A stretch of DNA of 64,000 bases from Bacillus sp. PAMC26568 (GCF_014235785.1 NZ_CP060137.1:3100001-3164000), one strand, 5' to 3'; positions 53,358-61,815 are shown, counted from the stretch's first letter. The notes: generated by a model not told the origin, from the letters alone. Numbers and translations: made by a program.

Positions 53358-54398
53358 TCATAAAATTGGATTTGAACGCTGCGGCAGCCAGTCTGAAAGG
53401 ACTTCCGGCAGCATTCCATCTTTCACAGTCAGAGGAACATGACCATTTTGTATGAGGCGAAATTCTTTATCTTTGCTTGAGATAAGCTTCATAATAGATT
53501 CGCTTTGCTCTTTCGGAACTAAGCGATCAAATGCTGATGAAATCACGAGAACACTTGCTTTGATTTTTTTTAGATCTGCTTTTTGATTATTGATCCGCAG
53601 TTTTCCTTTTGCCAGCTTATTCTTCTTCACAAGTTCATGAATCAAATCCTTTAAAGCTGCACCAGGAAAAGGAACGTAGCTCTTTGTCCATTTGTTGAAA
53701 CGTCTCCATTTCATGACATACTCTTGATCGTCGGATTTTGCAAGGAGGGTGAGGTAGGGGCTGTAGTAGATTGGTGATGTCAGGAGTCTGATTCCTGCTT
53801 CGACATGGCTTGCAGGAATCAGACCGTATAAATCTATGGCTTCATCAAAATCAATTTTATTTTTTCCGAGCGCTTTCGTCCATTCATCAAATAAAGGAAA
53901 ATGACGAAAATCGATTGGAGCGGAATATAGAATCAGATTTCGGATTGGTTCGTCAGCCAAGGAAGCATAAATCGCAGCAAGTGTGCCTCCAAGACAGTAG
54001 CCAATCACTGTCAGATCTCCTGCACCTGAATGTTTTAGAGTCTGCCTTGCTGCTTCTTTTATATAACTTAAAATATAATCTGCAATTGATAAGTCTTTAT
54101 CTTCGTAGTCAGGAATTCCAAAATCCAATAAATAAACATCAAAGCCATTGTTGACAAAGGATTCAATCGCACTGATGCCTGGCTGCAAATCAAGAATGTA
54201 TGGTTCGTTCACAAGTGAATACACCATAAATAAAGGGGTACGATATTTCTTTTCTGAAGCAGGATAACACCATAAGGTTGCTTTGTTCTTTTTCCACACG
54301 GCTACTCTTGGTGTAAAGCCTGTTCGTATTTCATTATCATTCAGACTGCTGATGAAATTTTTCCACCGCTCCATCTCATTATCCAAATCAATCGTCAA
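53358..54398 (-). CDS. phaC: Poly(3-hydroxyalkanoate) synthase, PhaC subunit (class IV-like)
   Basis: A protein of about 346 residues, the size of class III/IV PhaC subunits. The lipase-like box VIGYCLGGTLAA has the active-site cysteine in place of serine, and the aspartate and histidine of the triad fall in SSAFDRLVP and QNGHVPL. It polymerises 3-hydroxyacyl-CoA into storage granules. The TTG at 54398 is preceded by AAGGGAAG, and the frame overlaps the upstream gene by 11 bp. The partner subunit is expected to be PhaR; the gene upstream is the only candidate. Confidence 0.85.
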   Translation of the reverse strand: MTIDLDNEMERWKNFISSLNDNEIRTGFTPRVAVWKKNKATLWCYPASEKKYRTPLFMVYSLVNEPYILDLQPGISAIESFVNNGFDVYLLDFGIPDYEDKDLSIADYILSYIKEAARQTLKHSGAGDLTVIGYCLGGTLAAIYASLADEPIRNLILYSAPIDFRHFPLFDEWTKALGKNKIDFDEAIDLYGLIPASHVEAGIRLLTSPIYYSPYLTLLAKSDDQEYVMKWRRFNKWTKSYVPFPGAALKDLIHELVKKNKLAKGKLRINNQKADLKKIKASVLVISSAFDRLVPKEQSESIMKLISSKDKEFRLIQNGHVPLTVKDGMLPEVLSDWLPQRSNPIL

Positions 54399-54939
54399 AA
54401 AGAATTCTTCCCTTCTTTGTATTCTCATTTTTTCTTTGACTAGAAATAATCAAACTCTCAGAAGAGTTCCGTTTTTTTTCATGCGTTTGCTTGTGTTTCA
54501 GCTCGCAAACTGACTTTTGCAAACATTCCAGATGTGCTTCAAGCTTTTTTGCCGCGCAGGAAAATGTATGATTTTTTTTCAAATCTTGCACTGCTTTGCA
54601 TAAGCATGCGGCTTTATCCTCAAGCTCATCAATCATAACTTCCGCTTTCTCTACTAAAGCACCGGGATTTTTTTTCATCTCGTTCGGCCAGGCTGACATA
54701 TGAGCTATTTTTTCATCCATTTGCAGCATCAGCTTTGCTGATTTCGCCAGATTAAGATTTTCTGAATGCTTTTCTGAAAGTTCCTTTGCCCTCTTTATTT
54801 TCCCAATTCCTGAGCTCACTAGTATACCGGCAAACTCAACCACTTCCTTTTGATTGATTTTACTATGAATCTTATTGTTCAGAAGGTGTTCAAGCTCTCC
54901 TCCTTTTTCACTCAAAAGGTCATAAAAACTGCGTTCCAT
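54388..54939 (-). CDS. Helical protein overlapping phaC, candidate divergent PhaR
   Basis: A 183-residue, charged, mostly helical protein with coiled-coil character (ELSEKHSENLNLAKSAKLML, LECLQKSVCELKHKQ). It starts at 54939 after AAGGAGGAA and overlaps phaC by 11 bp, which indicates coupled expression. In class IV synthases the second subunit PhaR is a similarly sized helical protein, but I cannot see clear PhaR sequence motifs. It could be a divergent PhaR or a granule-surface protein of the phasin type. Confidence 0.6.
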   Translation of the reverse strand: MERSFYDLLSEKGGELEHLLNNKIHSKINQKEVVEFAGILVSSGIGKIKRAKELSEKHSENLNLAKSAKLMLQMDEKIAHMSAWPNEMKKNPGALVEKAEVMIDELEDKAACLCKAVQDLKKNHTFSCAAKKLEAHLECLQKSVCELKHKQTHEKKRNSSESLIISSQRKNENTKKGRILFDD

Positions 54940-54967
54940 TTGAACGGATTCCTCCTTAAAAAATCGA

Positions 54968-55744
54968 TTAAACTAATGTCGTTATTCCCCCATCAACAAC
55001 TAAGACGTGCCCGATGACATAATCAGACGCTTTGCCTGATAAAAAAAGAATCGCACCATCTAAATCCTGCTCTTGTCCAAACCGTCTTGCCGGAACTCCT
55101 TTTAGAATCATCGCATTTTCTTTTTCAAGAACACTGCGCGACATTTTTGTAGGAAAAAATCCTGGCGCAATAGCATTCACCTGAATATTGTATCTTGCAA
55201 GCTTAACTGCTAAATCCTTTGTAAATGTCAGGACTGCGCCCTTGCTCGTACTGTAAGCTATTGTATCCAGCAATTCAGGGTGAGTCCCTCCCATGCCGGT
55301 TACAGATGCGATATTTATAATCTTTCCACTGCCTTGCTTCGTCATCACTTTTGCTGCAGCCTGACTGAACAAGAACAAGCCTCTGACATTTACATTCATG
55401 ACTTTGTCCCATTTATCAGCAGGAAGTTCCAGCACTGGTGCCGTCCAAGATGTTCCGCTGTTGTTTACTAAGATATCAATCGTTCCAAACTTGCTGAGTG
55501 TTTCAGCAATCACTCTCTCAATATCCTGCTGATTTGTAACATCGCATGATAGGGCCAATGATTGAACACCTTTTTCCTTTATTTTTTCACTAAATTGCTC
55601 ACAATTCTTCAAGTCACGTGAGCAAACGACGATATTCGCTCCAGCTTCTGCAAGTGTCATCGCCATCCTTGCGCCAAGACCCCTTCCCCCGCCTGTTACA
55701 ATCGCAGTTTTATTTTTCAGGCTAAAAAGTTCATGTAAACTCAA
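54968..55744 (-). CDS. Short-chain dehydrogenase/reductase in the PHA cluster (PhaB-like)
   Basis: A 258-residue SDR enzyme. The cofactor motif is TGGGRGLGARM, the stabilising motif NNSG, and the catalytic tyrosine/lysine pair is in AYSTSKGAV. In PHA operons such an enzyme usually reduces acetoacetyl-CoA to 3-hydroxybutyryl-CoA with NADPH, which is the suggested role, but the sequence also resembles gluconate-5-dehydrogenase-like SDRs. GGAGG lies seven bases before the TTG at 55744, so the ATG at 55759 is not used. It is the first gene of the cluster. Confidence 0.8.
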   Translation of the reverse strand: MSLHELFSLKNKTAIVTGGGRGLGARMAMTLAEAGANIVVCSRDLKNCEQFSEKIKEKGVQSLALSCDVTNQQDIERVIAETLSKFGTIDILVNNSGTSWTAPVLELPADKWDKVMNVNVRGLFLFSQAAAKVMTKQGSGKIINIASVTGMGGTHPELLDTIAYSTSKGAVLTFTKDLAVKLARYNIQVNAIAPGFFPTKMSRSVLEKENAMILKGVPARRFGQEQDLDGAILFLSGKASDYVIGHVLVVDGGITTLV

Positions 55745-55979
55745 GGTATAGACCTCCATTTCTTCCTATTAAAGATGTTTTATAATACCTTATAGCATAG
55801 TGAAAATTCGTGAAAAATGTGTCGAAAATGAGGGATTTGCCCCCGCATATTTTTACAAAAAATGAGTTTTTCTCATACAGAAGTTAGGGTATAGATAATT
55901 GAGAAGCGCTTAAATGAAGAGTTCACATGCTTCATGTGCTAAAATAAATTCAGGACGTATTATACGAGGAGGAGTTAAA

Positions 55980-57029
55980 ATGAAGTTTACTGGTTATATC
56001 GGTACATACACAAAAGGCGACAGCAAAGGTATCTACACGTTTACACTTGATGCAGAAGCAAAAAAATTAAGTGAAGCAAGCGTCGCTGCAGCTCTCGACA
56101 ATCCTACATATTTAACGATCAGCAAGGATAACCGCTTTGTATATGCTGTTGCAAAAGAAGGTGAAGCAGGAGGCGTGGCTGCCTTTTCCAGAGACGAGGA
56201 AACAGGTGATTTAAAGGAATTAAATCGCCAGCTGCTTCAAGGCGCTTCACCTTGCCACGTCAGTGTTGACAGTGAAAATCATTTCATTGTTTCCGCCAAC
56301 TATCATAACGGCACCATTGAGTCCTATGAAATGAACGCTGAAAGCGAAACCCTTTACCCCGCTCTATCAATTAAAAAGCACGAAGGTTCTGGCCCGAATA
56401 AAGACAGACAGGATGGACCTCATGCCCACTACGCGGGGTTTACTCCTGACCAAAAATATGTTGCCGCCATTGATTTGGGAACGGATAAATTGTATACGTA
56501 CAAATTAAATAACGGTGAACTAAATGAAATCCACAGCCTTCATTTACATGCAGGCAGCGGACCACGGCATTTGACCTTCCATCCGAATGGTAAAGTGGCT
56601 TATGTAATGACTGAGCTAAGCAATGAAGTTGTTGTACTTGATTATAATGAAGAAGATGGCAGCTTTACTGAAAAACAATACATCTCTACGATTCCGGATG
56701 ATTTCACTGAAAATAACCAGGGCAGCGCCATTCACATTTCATCAGATGGCCGATTTGTATATGCAGCAAACAGAGGACATGATAGCATTGCGATATTCAG
56801 TGTCAATCAAGACAACGGAGAATTGACATTTGTCGACCGCACGTCAACAGAAGGTAACTGGCCTCGTGACTTCGTCCTTGACCCAACTGAAACATTCCTG
56901 ATTGCAACAAACCAGGAAAGCAGCAACCTTGTCTTATTTGAACGAAACCCTGAAACAGGAACGCTGAAGCTGCTTCAATCAGACGTAAAAGTTCCAGATC
57001 CGGTGTGTGTGAAGTTTTTGAATGTGTAA
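55980..57029 (+). CDS. pgl: 6-phosphogluconolactonase (YkgB/Pgl, seven-bladed propeller)
   Basis: A 349-residue lactonase, the same length as B. subtilis Pgl. It hydrolyses 6-phosphogluconolactone in the oxidative pentose-phosphate pathway. Its beta-propeller signatures are GTYTKGDSKGIYTF, GASPCHVSVD, QDGPHAHYAGFTP and HLHAGSGPRHLTFHP. The histidine/arginine cluster in GPRHLTFHP is typical. The ATG at 55980 follows a perfect AGGAGGAG; the frame upstream to 55914 is not translated. It stands alone. Confidence 0.92.
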   Translation: MKFTGYIGTYTKGDSKGIYTFTLDAEAKKLSEASVAAALDNPTYLTISKDNRFVYAVAKEGEAGGVAAFSRDEETGDLKELNRQLLQGASPCHVSVDSENHFIVSANYHNGTIESYEMNAESETLYPALSIKKHEGSGPNKDRQDGPHAHYAGFTPDQKYVAAIDLGTDKLYTYKLNNGELNEIHSLHLHAGSGPRHLTFHPNGKVAYVMTELSNEVVVLDYNEEDGSFTEKQYISTIPDDFTENNQGSAIHISSDGRFVYAANRGHDSIAIFSVNQDNGELTFVDRTSTEGNWPRDFVLDPTETFLIATNQESSNLVLFERNPETGTLKLLQSDVKVPDPVCVKFLNV

Positions 57030-57064
57030 ATCTATTTAAGATGATGAAAAAGAAAATAAAAACA

Positions 57065-57092
57065 AAAAGCAGCGGTTTCCCGCTGCTTTTCC
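57065..57092. terminator. Bidirectional terminator between pgl and the cyclophilin gene
   Basis: An 11-bp perfect stem, AAAAGCAGCGG with CCGCTGCTTTT, and a TTTC loop, adjacent to the convergent stop codon. Confidence 0.9.
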
Positions 57093-57719
57093 TTATTCCA
57101 CCGTTTCCGGCTTCTCATATTCTTCGCCAAATGTATCAACAGTGACTGATTTAATTTTTTGATCCTTGAGCGGTTTTTCACCTTCTGTTTCCGTATTCAC
57201 AATTTCATCAACTGCTTCCATGCCTTCGGTTACTTTCCCGAAAGACGCATATTCGCCATCAAGGCTTGGTGAGTCAGCAACCATGATGAAAAACTGTGAG
57301 CCGGCGCTGTCAGGATCTTGTGCCCGTGCCATAGAAATCACGCCGCGTTCATGCTTGAGCTTATTTTCGAATCCATTTGAAGTAAATTCACCTTTTATGG
57401 AGTAGCCGGGGCCACCCGTTCCAACCCCTTCAGGGTCTCCTCCTTGTATCATAAAGTCTGGAATGACGCGATGAAAAATTAAGCCATCATAGAATTTATC
57501 ATGAATAAGCGAAATGAAATTGGCAACTGTATTTGGTGCTGTTTCTGGATACAATTCTACTTTAATCTGTTTCTCGTTTTCCATTGTAATCGTTACAATA
57601 GGATTTTTCTCAACTTTTTTTGCCGGTTTATCAGCAGAGCCTGAATTATCTGTTTGCGTTCCGCATGCTGCCATTAGAAGCAGAAACATCGTCATGATGA
57701 CAAAACCTATTTTTTTCAT
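57093..57719 (-). CDS. Lipoprotein peptidyl-prolyl isomerase (cyclophilin)
   Basis: A 208-residue exported foldase. The signal peptide ends in the lipobox MAAC (residues 16-19). The cyclophilin domain reads GLIFHRVIPDFMIQGGDP, GTGGPGYSIKGEF and SQFFIMVADSPSLDG, with the active-site arginine in FHRVIP. It would assist folding on the outer face of the membrane. The ATG overlaps the stop codon of the flavin enzyme gene (ATGA), so expression is coupled to a metabolically unrelated protein. Confidence 0.9.
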   Translation of the reverse strand: MKKIGFVIMTMFLLLMAACGTQTDNSGSADKPAKKVEKNPIVTITMENEKQIKVELYPETAPNTVANFISLIHDKFYDGLIFHRVIPDFMIQGGDPEGVGTGGPGYSIKGEFTSNGFENKLKHERGVISMARAQDPDSAGSQFFIMVADSPSLDGEYASFGKVTEGMEAVDEIVNTETEGEKPLKDQKIKSVTVDTFGEEYEKPETVE

Positions 57720-58717
57720 TTGATCATCTCTCCCATTTCATTTGCAAGTAATTGATACGATTTTAAGCGGTCTTCATAGCTGTGTGTGATCGTGACGATC
57801 ATTAGTTCATCTGCGCCATAGTTTTGCTTGATTTCCACAAGCTGCTTCTTTACTTTTGCCGGATTGCCAATGAACATTTTTTCATTGGCAGCCTTAATCA
57901 TTTCAAGTTCCTCAGTATTGAATTCATAAGCTTTTGCTTCTTGAATAGATGGAATACCAGTAGTTTTCCCCTGTGCCTGCAGAATTCGCCAAAGATGTAA
58001 ACTAAGAGCGATGTTTTCAGCTTGCTCTGTTGTTTCTGCACAAATAGCATTCACTGTCAAAATAGATTTAGGGTGCTGAAGTCCATTTTTTTGCTGAAAA
58101 TGATCATGGTACATACTTAGCAGGTCCTCTCCGTCACGGTCACTCATAAACTGACCGAACGCATATGCTGATCCGGTTTGTCCAGCAAGCTTTGCACTTT
58201 TATCACTTGTACCTAAAATCCACACTTCAGGTGAATCGTTAGGAATGGGTGTAGCTTTAATTTTAGAGAACATATTCTCTTTAGGAAAGTCATTATGTAA
58301 AAAATGAAGCAATTCATCCAATTTTTGAGGCATAATCTTCACGTTACCGAGAAAATTATCAGATAACGCCATCGTCGCTTCCGCTGATCCTCCAGGTGCC
58401 CTTCCAATACCTAAGTCTATTCTGCCGGGAAAAAGTGTGCATAGCATATGAAATGTTTCAGCTACTTTATAAGGTTTATAGTGCGGCAGTAAAATGGCTC
58501 CGGCTCCAATGCGGATTTTTTCGGTTTGAGCACCGATATAGCTTAGCATCACTTCTGGCGCTGAACAGGCTAATCCAGGCATATCATGATGTTCCGCGAT
58601 CCAATATCTGGTATACCCTAATTTTTCAGCTGGCGCGAGCTTCAAGGATGCCTGCAAAGCTTCCTGCGGTGTGGCACCATTTGCGATTGGCGATTGATCG
58701 AGAATACTTAGCTTCAA
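57716..58717 (-). CDS. LLM-class flavin-dependent monooxygenase
   Basis: A 333-residue bacterial-luciferase-like oxidoreductase using reduced FMN. The start MKLSILDQSPIANGATPQEA and the motifs RYWIAEHHDMPGLACSAPEV and GRIDLGIGRAPGG are those of the single-subunit MsnO8 group. It has no signal peptide. The true start is probably the TTG at 58717, by comparison with the family; the frame extends upstream to 58813. The substrate is unknown. Confidence 0.85.
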   Translation of the reverse strand: MKLSILDQSPIANGATPQEALQASLKLAPAEKLGYTRYWIAEHHDMPGLACSAPEVMLSYIGAQTEKIRIGAGAILLPHYKPYKVAETFHMLCTLFPGRIDLGIGRAPGGSAEATMALSDNFLGNVKIMPQKLDELLHFLHNDFPKENMFSKIKATPIPNDSPEVWILGTSDKSAKLAGQTGSAYAFGQFMSDRDGEDLLSMYHDHFQQKNGLQHPKSILTVNAICAETTEQAENIALSLHLWRILQAQGKTTGIPSIQEAKAYEFNTEELEMIKAANEKMFIGNPAKVKKQLVEIKQNYGADELMIVTITHSYEDRLKSYQLLANEMGEMIK

Positions 58718-58907
58718 GCCTTCCACTTCTTTCTGGATTTTGATAATGACCATTATACAGGTTAGAGTGCAGTAAAAAGAAGCGAAGCGATTTGAGATTG
58801 TTACTGCCCCCATTTATTTTATCATGAATGTTTGTATAATTTACCACTAATTCTAACTAGAATGTTTCCTCGGAAACTGGCAAATGCTAATGTGCAGAGG
58901 TGATAAA

Positions 58908-59300
58908 GTGACACAAATTACGCTTTTATTTTTATTCTTTTTATGGCTGCCCTTACTGATTGCACTCATCTATTTTCATAAAGGAAAGAGGGTTGATTTC
59001 TTTCAAAATCAAGATGAAAAATGTGAAAATAGGATGGAACGCAGACTATATGATACGCTTAGGAACAACGGTTATTATGTAAGAGTTAAAGAAAAATGCG
59101 GACCCTATACATTAGATTTAGTGCTTCCCTATTATAGAATCGCCTTGCGATGTGATACAGAAGGAAACAAGGTGGAAGATATCAAAAAAAGAAGATATCT
59201 TAAGAAACAAGGGTGGCGCGTGATTCCCATAAAGGAAAAAGAGCTGAATGGCAAAATCACAACGATATTAGCCAAAATAAAAACGAAAATAGCAAATTGA
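58908..59300 (+). CDS. Membrane-anchored DUF559/restriction-fold-like protein
   Basis: A 130-residue protein. One N-terminal membrane helix (about residues 5-22) is followed by a domain resembling the DUF559 branch of the PD-(D/E)xK nuclease fold: the helix MERRLYDTLRNNGYYV, the acidic strand PYTLDLVLP and the RRYLKKQGWRVIPIKEKEL helix-strand. The second strand reads IALRCD, where the usual IEvD glutamate is an arginine, so catalysis is doubtful. It starts at GTG 58908 after GAGGTG. Its terminator is interrupted by the element at 59337. Confidence 0.65.
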   Translation: MTQITLLFLFFLWLPLLIALIYFHKGKRVDFFQNQDEKCENRMERRLYDTLRNNGYYVRVKEKCGPYTLDLVLPYYRIALRCDTEGNKVEDIKKRRYLKKQGWRVIPIKEKELNGKITTILAKIKTKIAN

Positions 59301-59327
59301 CTTTTTATCATTGCAAAAAAGAAGAAC

Positions 59328-59336
59328 GGATTTTCC
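59328..59336. repeat. Target-site duplication of element 2, left copy (9 bp)
   Basis: GGATTTTCC precedes the left inverted end of the element and is repeated exactly at 60103-60111. Confidence 0.85.
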
Positions 59337-59461
59337 TAACGTGTTCGGTTGCGGGGTGCAAACATATTAGCATAAGATTTAGCAAGCATCTGCCGGTCAG
59401 CAGAGTGCGTTTATTTGTACTGCTAATTCTAATACCATTTTAAGTGCGTATATAAAAATGA

Positions 59462-59487
59462 GAAACTCCAGATTTTTATGGAGTTCC
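59462..59487. terminator. Hairpin inside cassette 2, left part
   Basis: GAAACTCCA and TGGAGTTCC pair around 8 bases and are followed by CTTTT. A near-duplicate of this hairpin (GAACTCCA/TGGAGTTC) lies at 59586-59611, after the stop of the mini-gene. Confidence 0.55.
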
Positions 59488-59645
59488 TTTTCCTTCTTGA
59501 ATTATTGCCCCCGATTGTTTAGTAAATGCTTATTTTTAATAAATAATCTATGTTAAAGAAATGTTGATTTTTAAAATAAAGAATGAGAACTCCATATTTC
59601 CTTGGAGTTCCCTTGTTCCATTAAAGCCCTTTAGCGAAACAAGAA

Positions 59646-59846
59646 TTACCTTCTTTTATTAATCAAATCAATTAAACAGTAAATTTGTGAAATTAAAAAT
59701 GAAAGAAAAATAATAATGATGGTGCCAAATGTGTAAACTGCTTCTTCTGCGGGATTGCCACCGCCCGTATATATAGAACTAAATATAAAATAGAAAACCA
59801 CACTCACCATTATGGTTAAGAAGAAAATCCTAATGTACTTTCCCAT
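59646..59846 (-). CDS. 66-residue two-helix membrane protein carried by cassette 2
   Basis: Two hydrophobic helices, FFLTIMVSVVFYFIFSSIY and TFGTIIIIFLSFLISQIY, are joined by the short polar loop TGGGNPAEEAV, with a basic C terminus (NKRR). AAGGGGAG lies 6 bases before the ATG at 59846. I do not recognise a family. It is the only gene in the cassette, so it is the passenger. The earlier in-frame start at 59888 has no ribosome site. Confidence 0.65.
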   Translation of the reverse strand: MGKYIRIFFLTIMVSVVFYFIFSSIYTGGGNPAEEAVYTFGTIIIIFLSFLISQIYCLIDLINKRR

Positions 59847-60102
59847 AACGTCTCCCCTTACATTGAAACAGTTGTTTTGCCTTTCCATTAATATAGTGTA
59901 CGCCTTTTAATTTAATTCCTGCTTATTCAACAATCCTGCCTGATTGCTGAATAACTGTTATTTCCATTTTATCACAAATACACTGTTAAAAAGGGTATTT
60001 TGCAAAATGAAACACACCAATTATTCTGCTAATTGGTGTGTTAAACGATGTGTTATTTACTATGCTGTTTTAATATTTTGCACCTCTGAACCGAACCCGT
60101 TA

Positions 60103-60111
60103 GGATTTTCC
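60103..60111. repeat. Target-site duplication of element 2, right copy (9 bp)
   Basis: GGATTTTCC follows the right inverted end of the element; identical to 59328-59336. The following CCGCTCTTCTTTT is the other arm of the interrupted terminator. Confidence 0.85.
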
Positions 60112-60150
60112 CCGCTCTTCTTTTCTTAAGTTTAAAAAGCAAGAAACAAG

Positions 60151-60717
60151 CTATTCTTGCTCATTTGATAAAGGAATGATGTCATCATCCGTCATTAAAA
60201 ATCCATGGGACCTCATTAACGATGCCTTAAGCGATGCAGGTACTCTGTCAGCATTATAAGCACAAACTGAAATTAGCCCCATTGAAGACACTGCTCTATT
60301 TGCTTGTTTTTCAAATTCTCCGATCACTTCTGTAATTTCTTCTACATTTCCCCACTCTACATGGGCCCAAGTTCGAATCGGGGTGTTCTCTATTATGTAT
60401 GGCTCTAATATTAAAGAAAAATAGCTGAGTATCGTAGAAGCATGAAAATCACCGTTCAAACAGTAGAAATCAAAATTATTTACATAGTGTACCTTAGTAA
60501 GCTCGTCTTCTGTTAAATGAAGCACCAATTTCTTATATATTAATGAATATACTCTTTCGTTTTCTATGACAATCACGCGATCCTTCTGATCAATTCCTGA
60601 GCGAATATAGGAAACTGTATTTTCAATATATCGATCTAAATCATTAAAATAGTAAAAGATGTGGCCGCCTGTTGATTGCTGCAATTCTTTAGTCAGCTGC
60701 AGAATTTTCATTTCCAA
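60151..60717 (-). CDS. MEDS-domain (DcmR-like) sensory protein
   Basis: A protein of up to 188 residues with a single MEDS domain. GGHIFYYFNDLDRYIENTVS opens it, followed by RVIVIENERVYSLIYKKL and RTWAHVEWGN. MEDS domains are thought to sense small molecules in bacteria and archaea and often accompany stress-signalling kinases. Start: TTG 60717, nine bases after AAAGGGG, or ATG 60711. It is downstream of and co-directional with an RsbR-type gene (160 bp with a terminator between). Confidence 0.78.
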   Translation of the reverse strand: MEMKILQLTKELQQSTGGHIFYYFNDLDRYIENTVSYIRSGIDQKDRVIVIENERVYSLIYKKLVLHLTEDELTKVHYVNNFDFYCLNGDFHASTILSYFSLILEPYIIENTPIRTWAHVEWGNVEEITEVIGEFEKQANRAVSSMGLISVCAYNADRVPASLKASLMRSHGFLMTDDDIIPLSNEQE

Positions 60718-60828
60718 TGTTCATTTCCCCTTTTTACCTAAAAGCTAGAGCATATGGAAGTTTTATTATTGTTTATCCATGTAATAAATTGTTTTAATTA
60801 TGCAGTTAAACCTTGTTATTTCAAAGTT

Positions 60829-60857
60829 AAAAAAGAACCAATTCTTAATGAATTGGT
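60829..60857 (-). terminator. Terminator of the RsbR-like gene
   Basis: ACCAATTC and GAATTGGT form an 8-bp stem with TTAAT as loop, and six T residues follow on the minus strand. Confidence 0.8.
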
Positions 60858-60877
60858 ATGCATAAAAGGATTGTACA

Positions 60878-61717
60878 TTATTCTGCTGTATAAGTAGCGA
60901 GTGCCTGAGAAAGCGTCGATTTAATGGAGATTTTATCAAAAGTAAGTCCTAATTGCATGGAAGTCAGAGCAATTTCTGGGCGAATGCCAGATAGGGTTGA
61001 TTCAATGCCAATTAAATTCAATGCATCAATAAGCTGGAAAATCTGATGTGCTACCATCGTATCAATCATTACAACACCAGATAAATCGATATACAAATGA
61101 GAAATTCCTTTTTCAGCACATTGATTCAGTGTATTTTCAAGAATCATTTTAGCCCTTGCTGTATCAATGTCACCTACAAGCGGAAGCAATGCTGTGTCAT
61201 CTTGAAGTCTGATCACAGGCGAGCTAAGTTCATAGATCATTTCCTGCTGTGCTCTTAATTGTAACTCTGAGCTTTTCTGAGTTTCCTCAACAAATTTATA
61301 AATGACTTGATCGTGCGCTCTGACGATAATATCTTTCCAAGCATCGATCAGACCTTGGGAATATTCATCAGGATGAAGGCTTACGAAAGTCGCCACTTCA
61401 TTTAAGTATTGGCTTCTCGTTCTCATAAATTCTTTTATAATGAACTGAATCGGCGTACTTAAATGTTCGCCATCCTGAGCCGTTTTAACGACCCACTCTT
61501 CAAAAAGTTCGAGAAAATCGATCTCATCTTCTGCGAAGACTTGTATAAATTGCTGGTGAAATTGCTGATTCTGCGCTTTAAGCGCCTGAATAACTTCAGG
61601 ATCATTGGATGCATAAACACCGCCAGTTTTGGATTGATCAAGAGTTTGATACCATTCTTCTGTCAAATGATGAGCCCGCTGCTGTAAATAGTTGTAGAAC
61701 TTTTGATTTCTGTGCAA
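60878..61717 (-). CDS. RsbR-type stressosome co-antagonist (STAS domain)
   Basis: A 279-residue protein, the size of the B. subtilis RsbR paralogues. The N-terminal 150 residues form the variable, probably non-haem globin-like sensor module. The C-terminal STAS domain holds HLYIDLSGVVMIDTMVAHQI, where threonines are phosphorylated by RsbT in RsbR proteins. It starts at TTG 61717, seven bases after AGGAGGAG; an upstream frame to 61756 is not used. It feeds general stress signalling (sigma-B). The neighbouring MEDS gene suggests a connected input. Confidence 0.87.
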   Translation of the reverse strand: MHRNQKFYNYLQQRAHHLTEEWYQTLDQSKTGGVYASNDPEVIQALKAQNQQFHQQFIQVFAEDEIDFLELFEEWVVKTAQDGEHLSTPIQFIIKEFMRTRSQYLNEVATFVSLHPDEYSQGLIDAWKDIIVRAHDQVIYKFVEETQKSSELQLRAQQEMIYELSSPVIRLQDDTALLPLVGDIDTARAKMILENTLNQCAEKGISHLYIDLSGVVMIDTMVAHQIFQLIDALNLIGIESTLSGIRPEIALTSMQLGLTFDKISIKSTLSQALATYTAE

Positions 61718-61774
61718 GTTGTTTCTCCTCCTGAATACTCCACTTTTCTTTTTCACCTATTTTACTCTATAATT

Positions 61775-61806
61775 CAAAAAAGAACCAAATAAATAGGTTC
61801 TTTTAA
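61775..61806 (-). terminator. Terminator of the ABC-2 exporter operon
   Basis: AAAAGAACC and GGTTCTTTT (with an 8-9-base A/T loop) followed by T residues on the minus strand, 10 bp after the permease stop. Confidence 0.75.
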
Positions 61807-61815
61807 GGAGGAAAA

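Larger units (their letters stand above)
59337..60102. mobile_element. Transposase-less mobile insertion cassette 2 (766 bp), same family as cassette 1
   Basis: The left end TAACGTGTTCGGTTGCGGGG and right end CCGAACCCGTTA match the ends of the element at 9712-11699, with one mismatch in the left inverted repeat. The last 167 bp (59936-60102), with the GATTGCTGAATAACTGTTAT stretch and the AACACACCAATTA hairpin, is nearly identical to that element's right end. The interior differs: one 66-residue membrane protein gene on the minus strand and two GGAACTCCA hairpins. It is flanked by the 9-bp direct repeat GGATTTTCC. No transposase. Confidence 0.85.
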
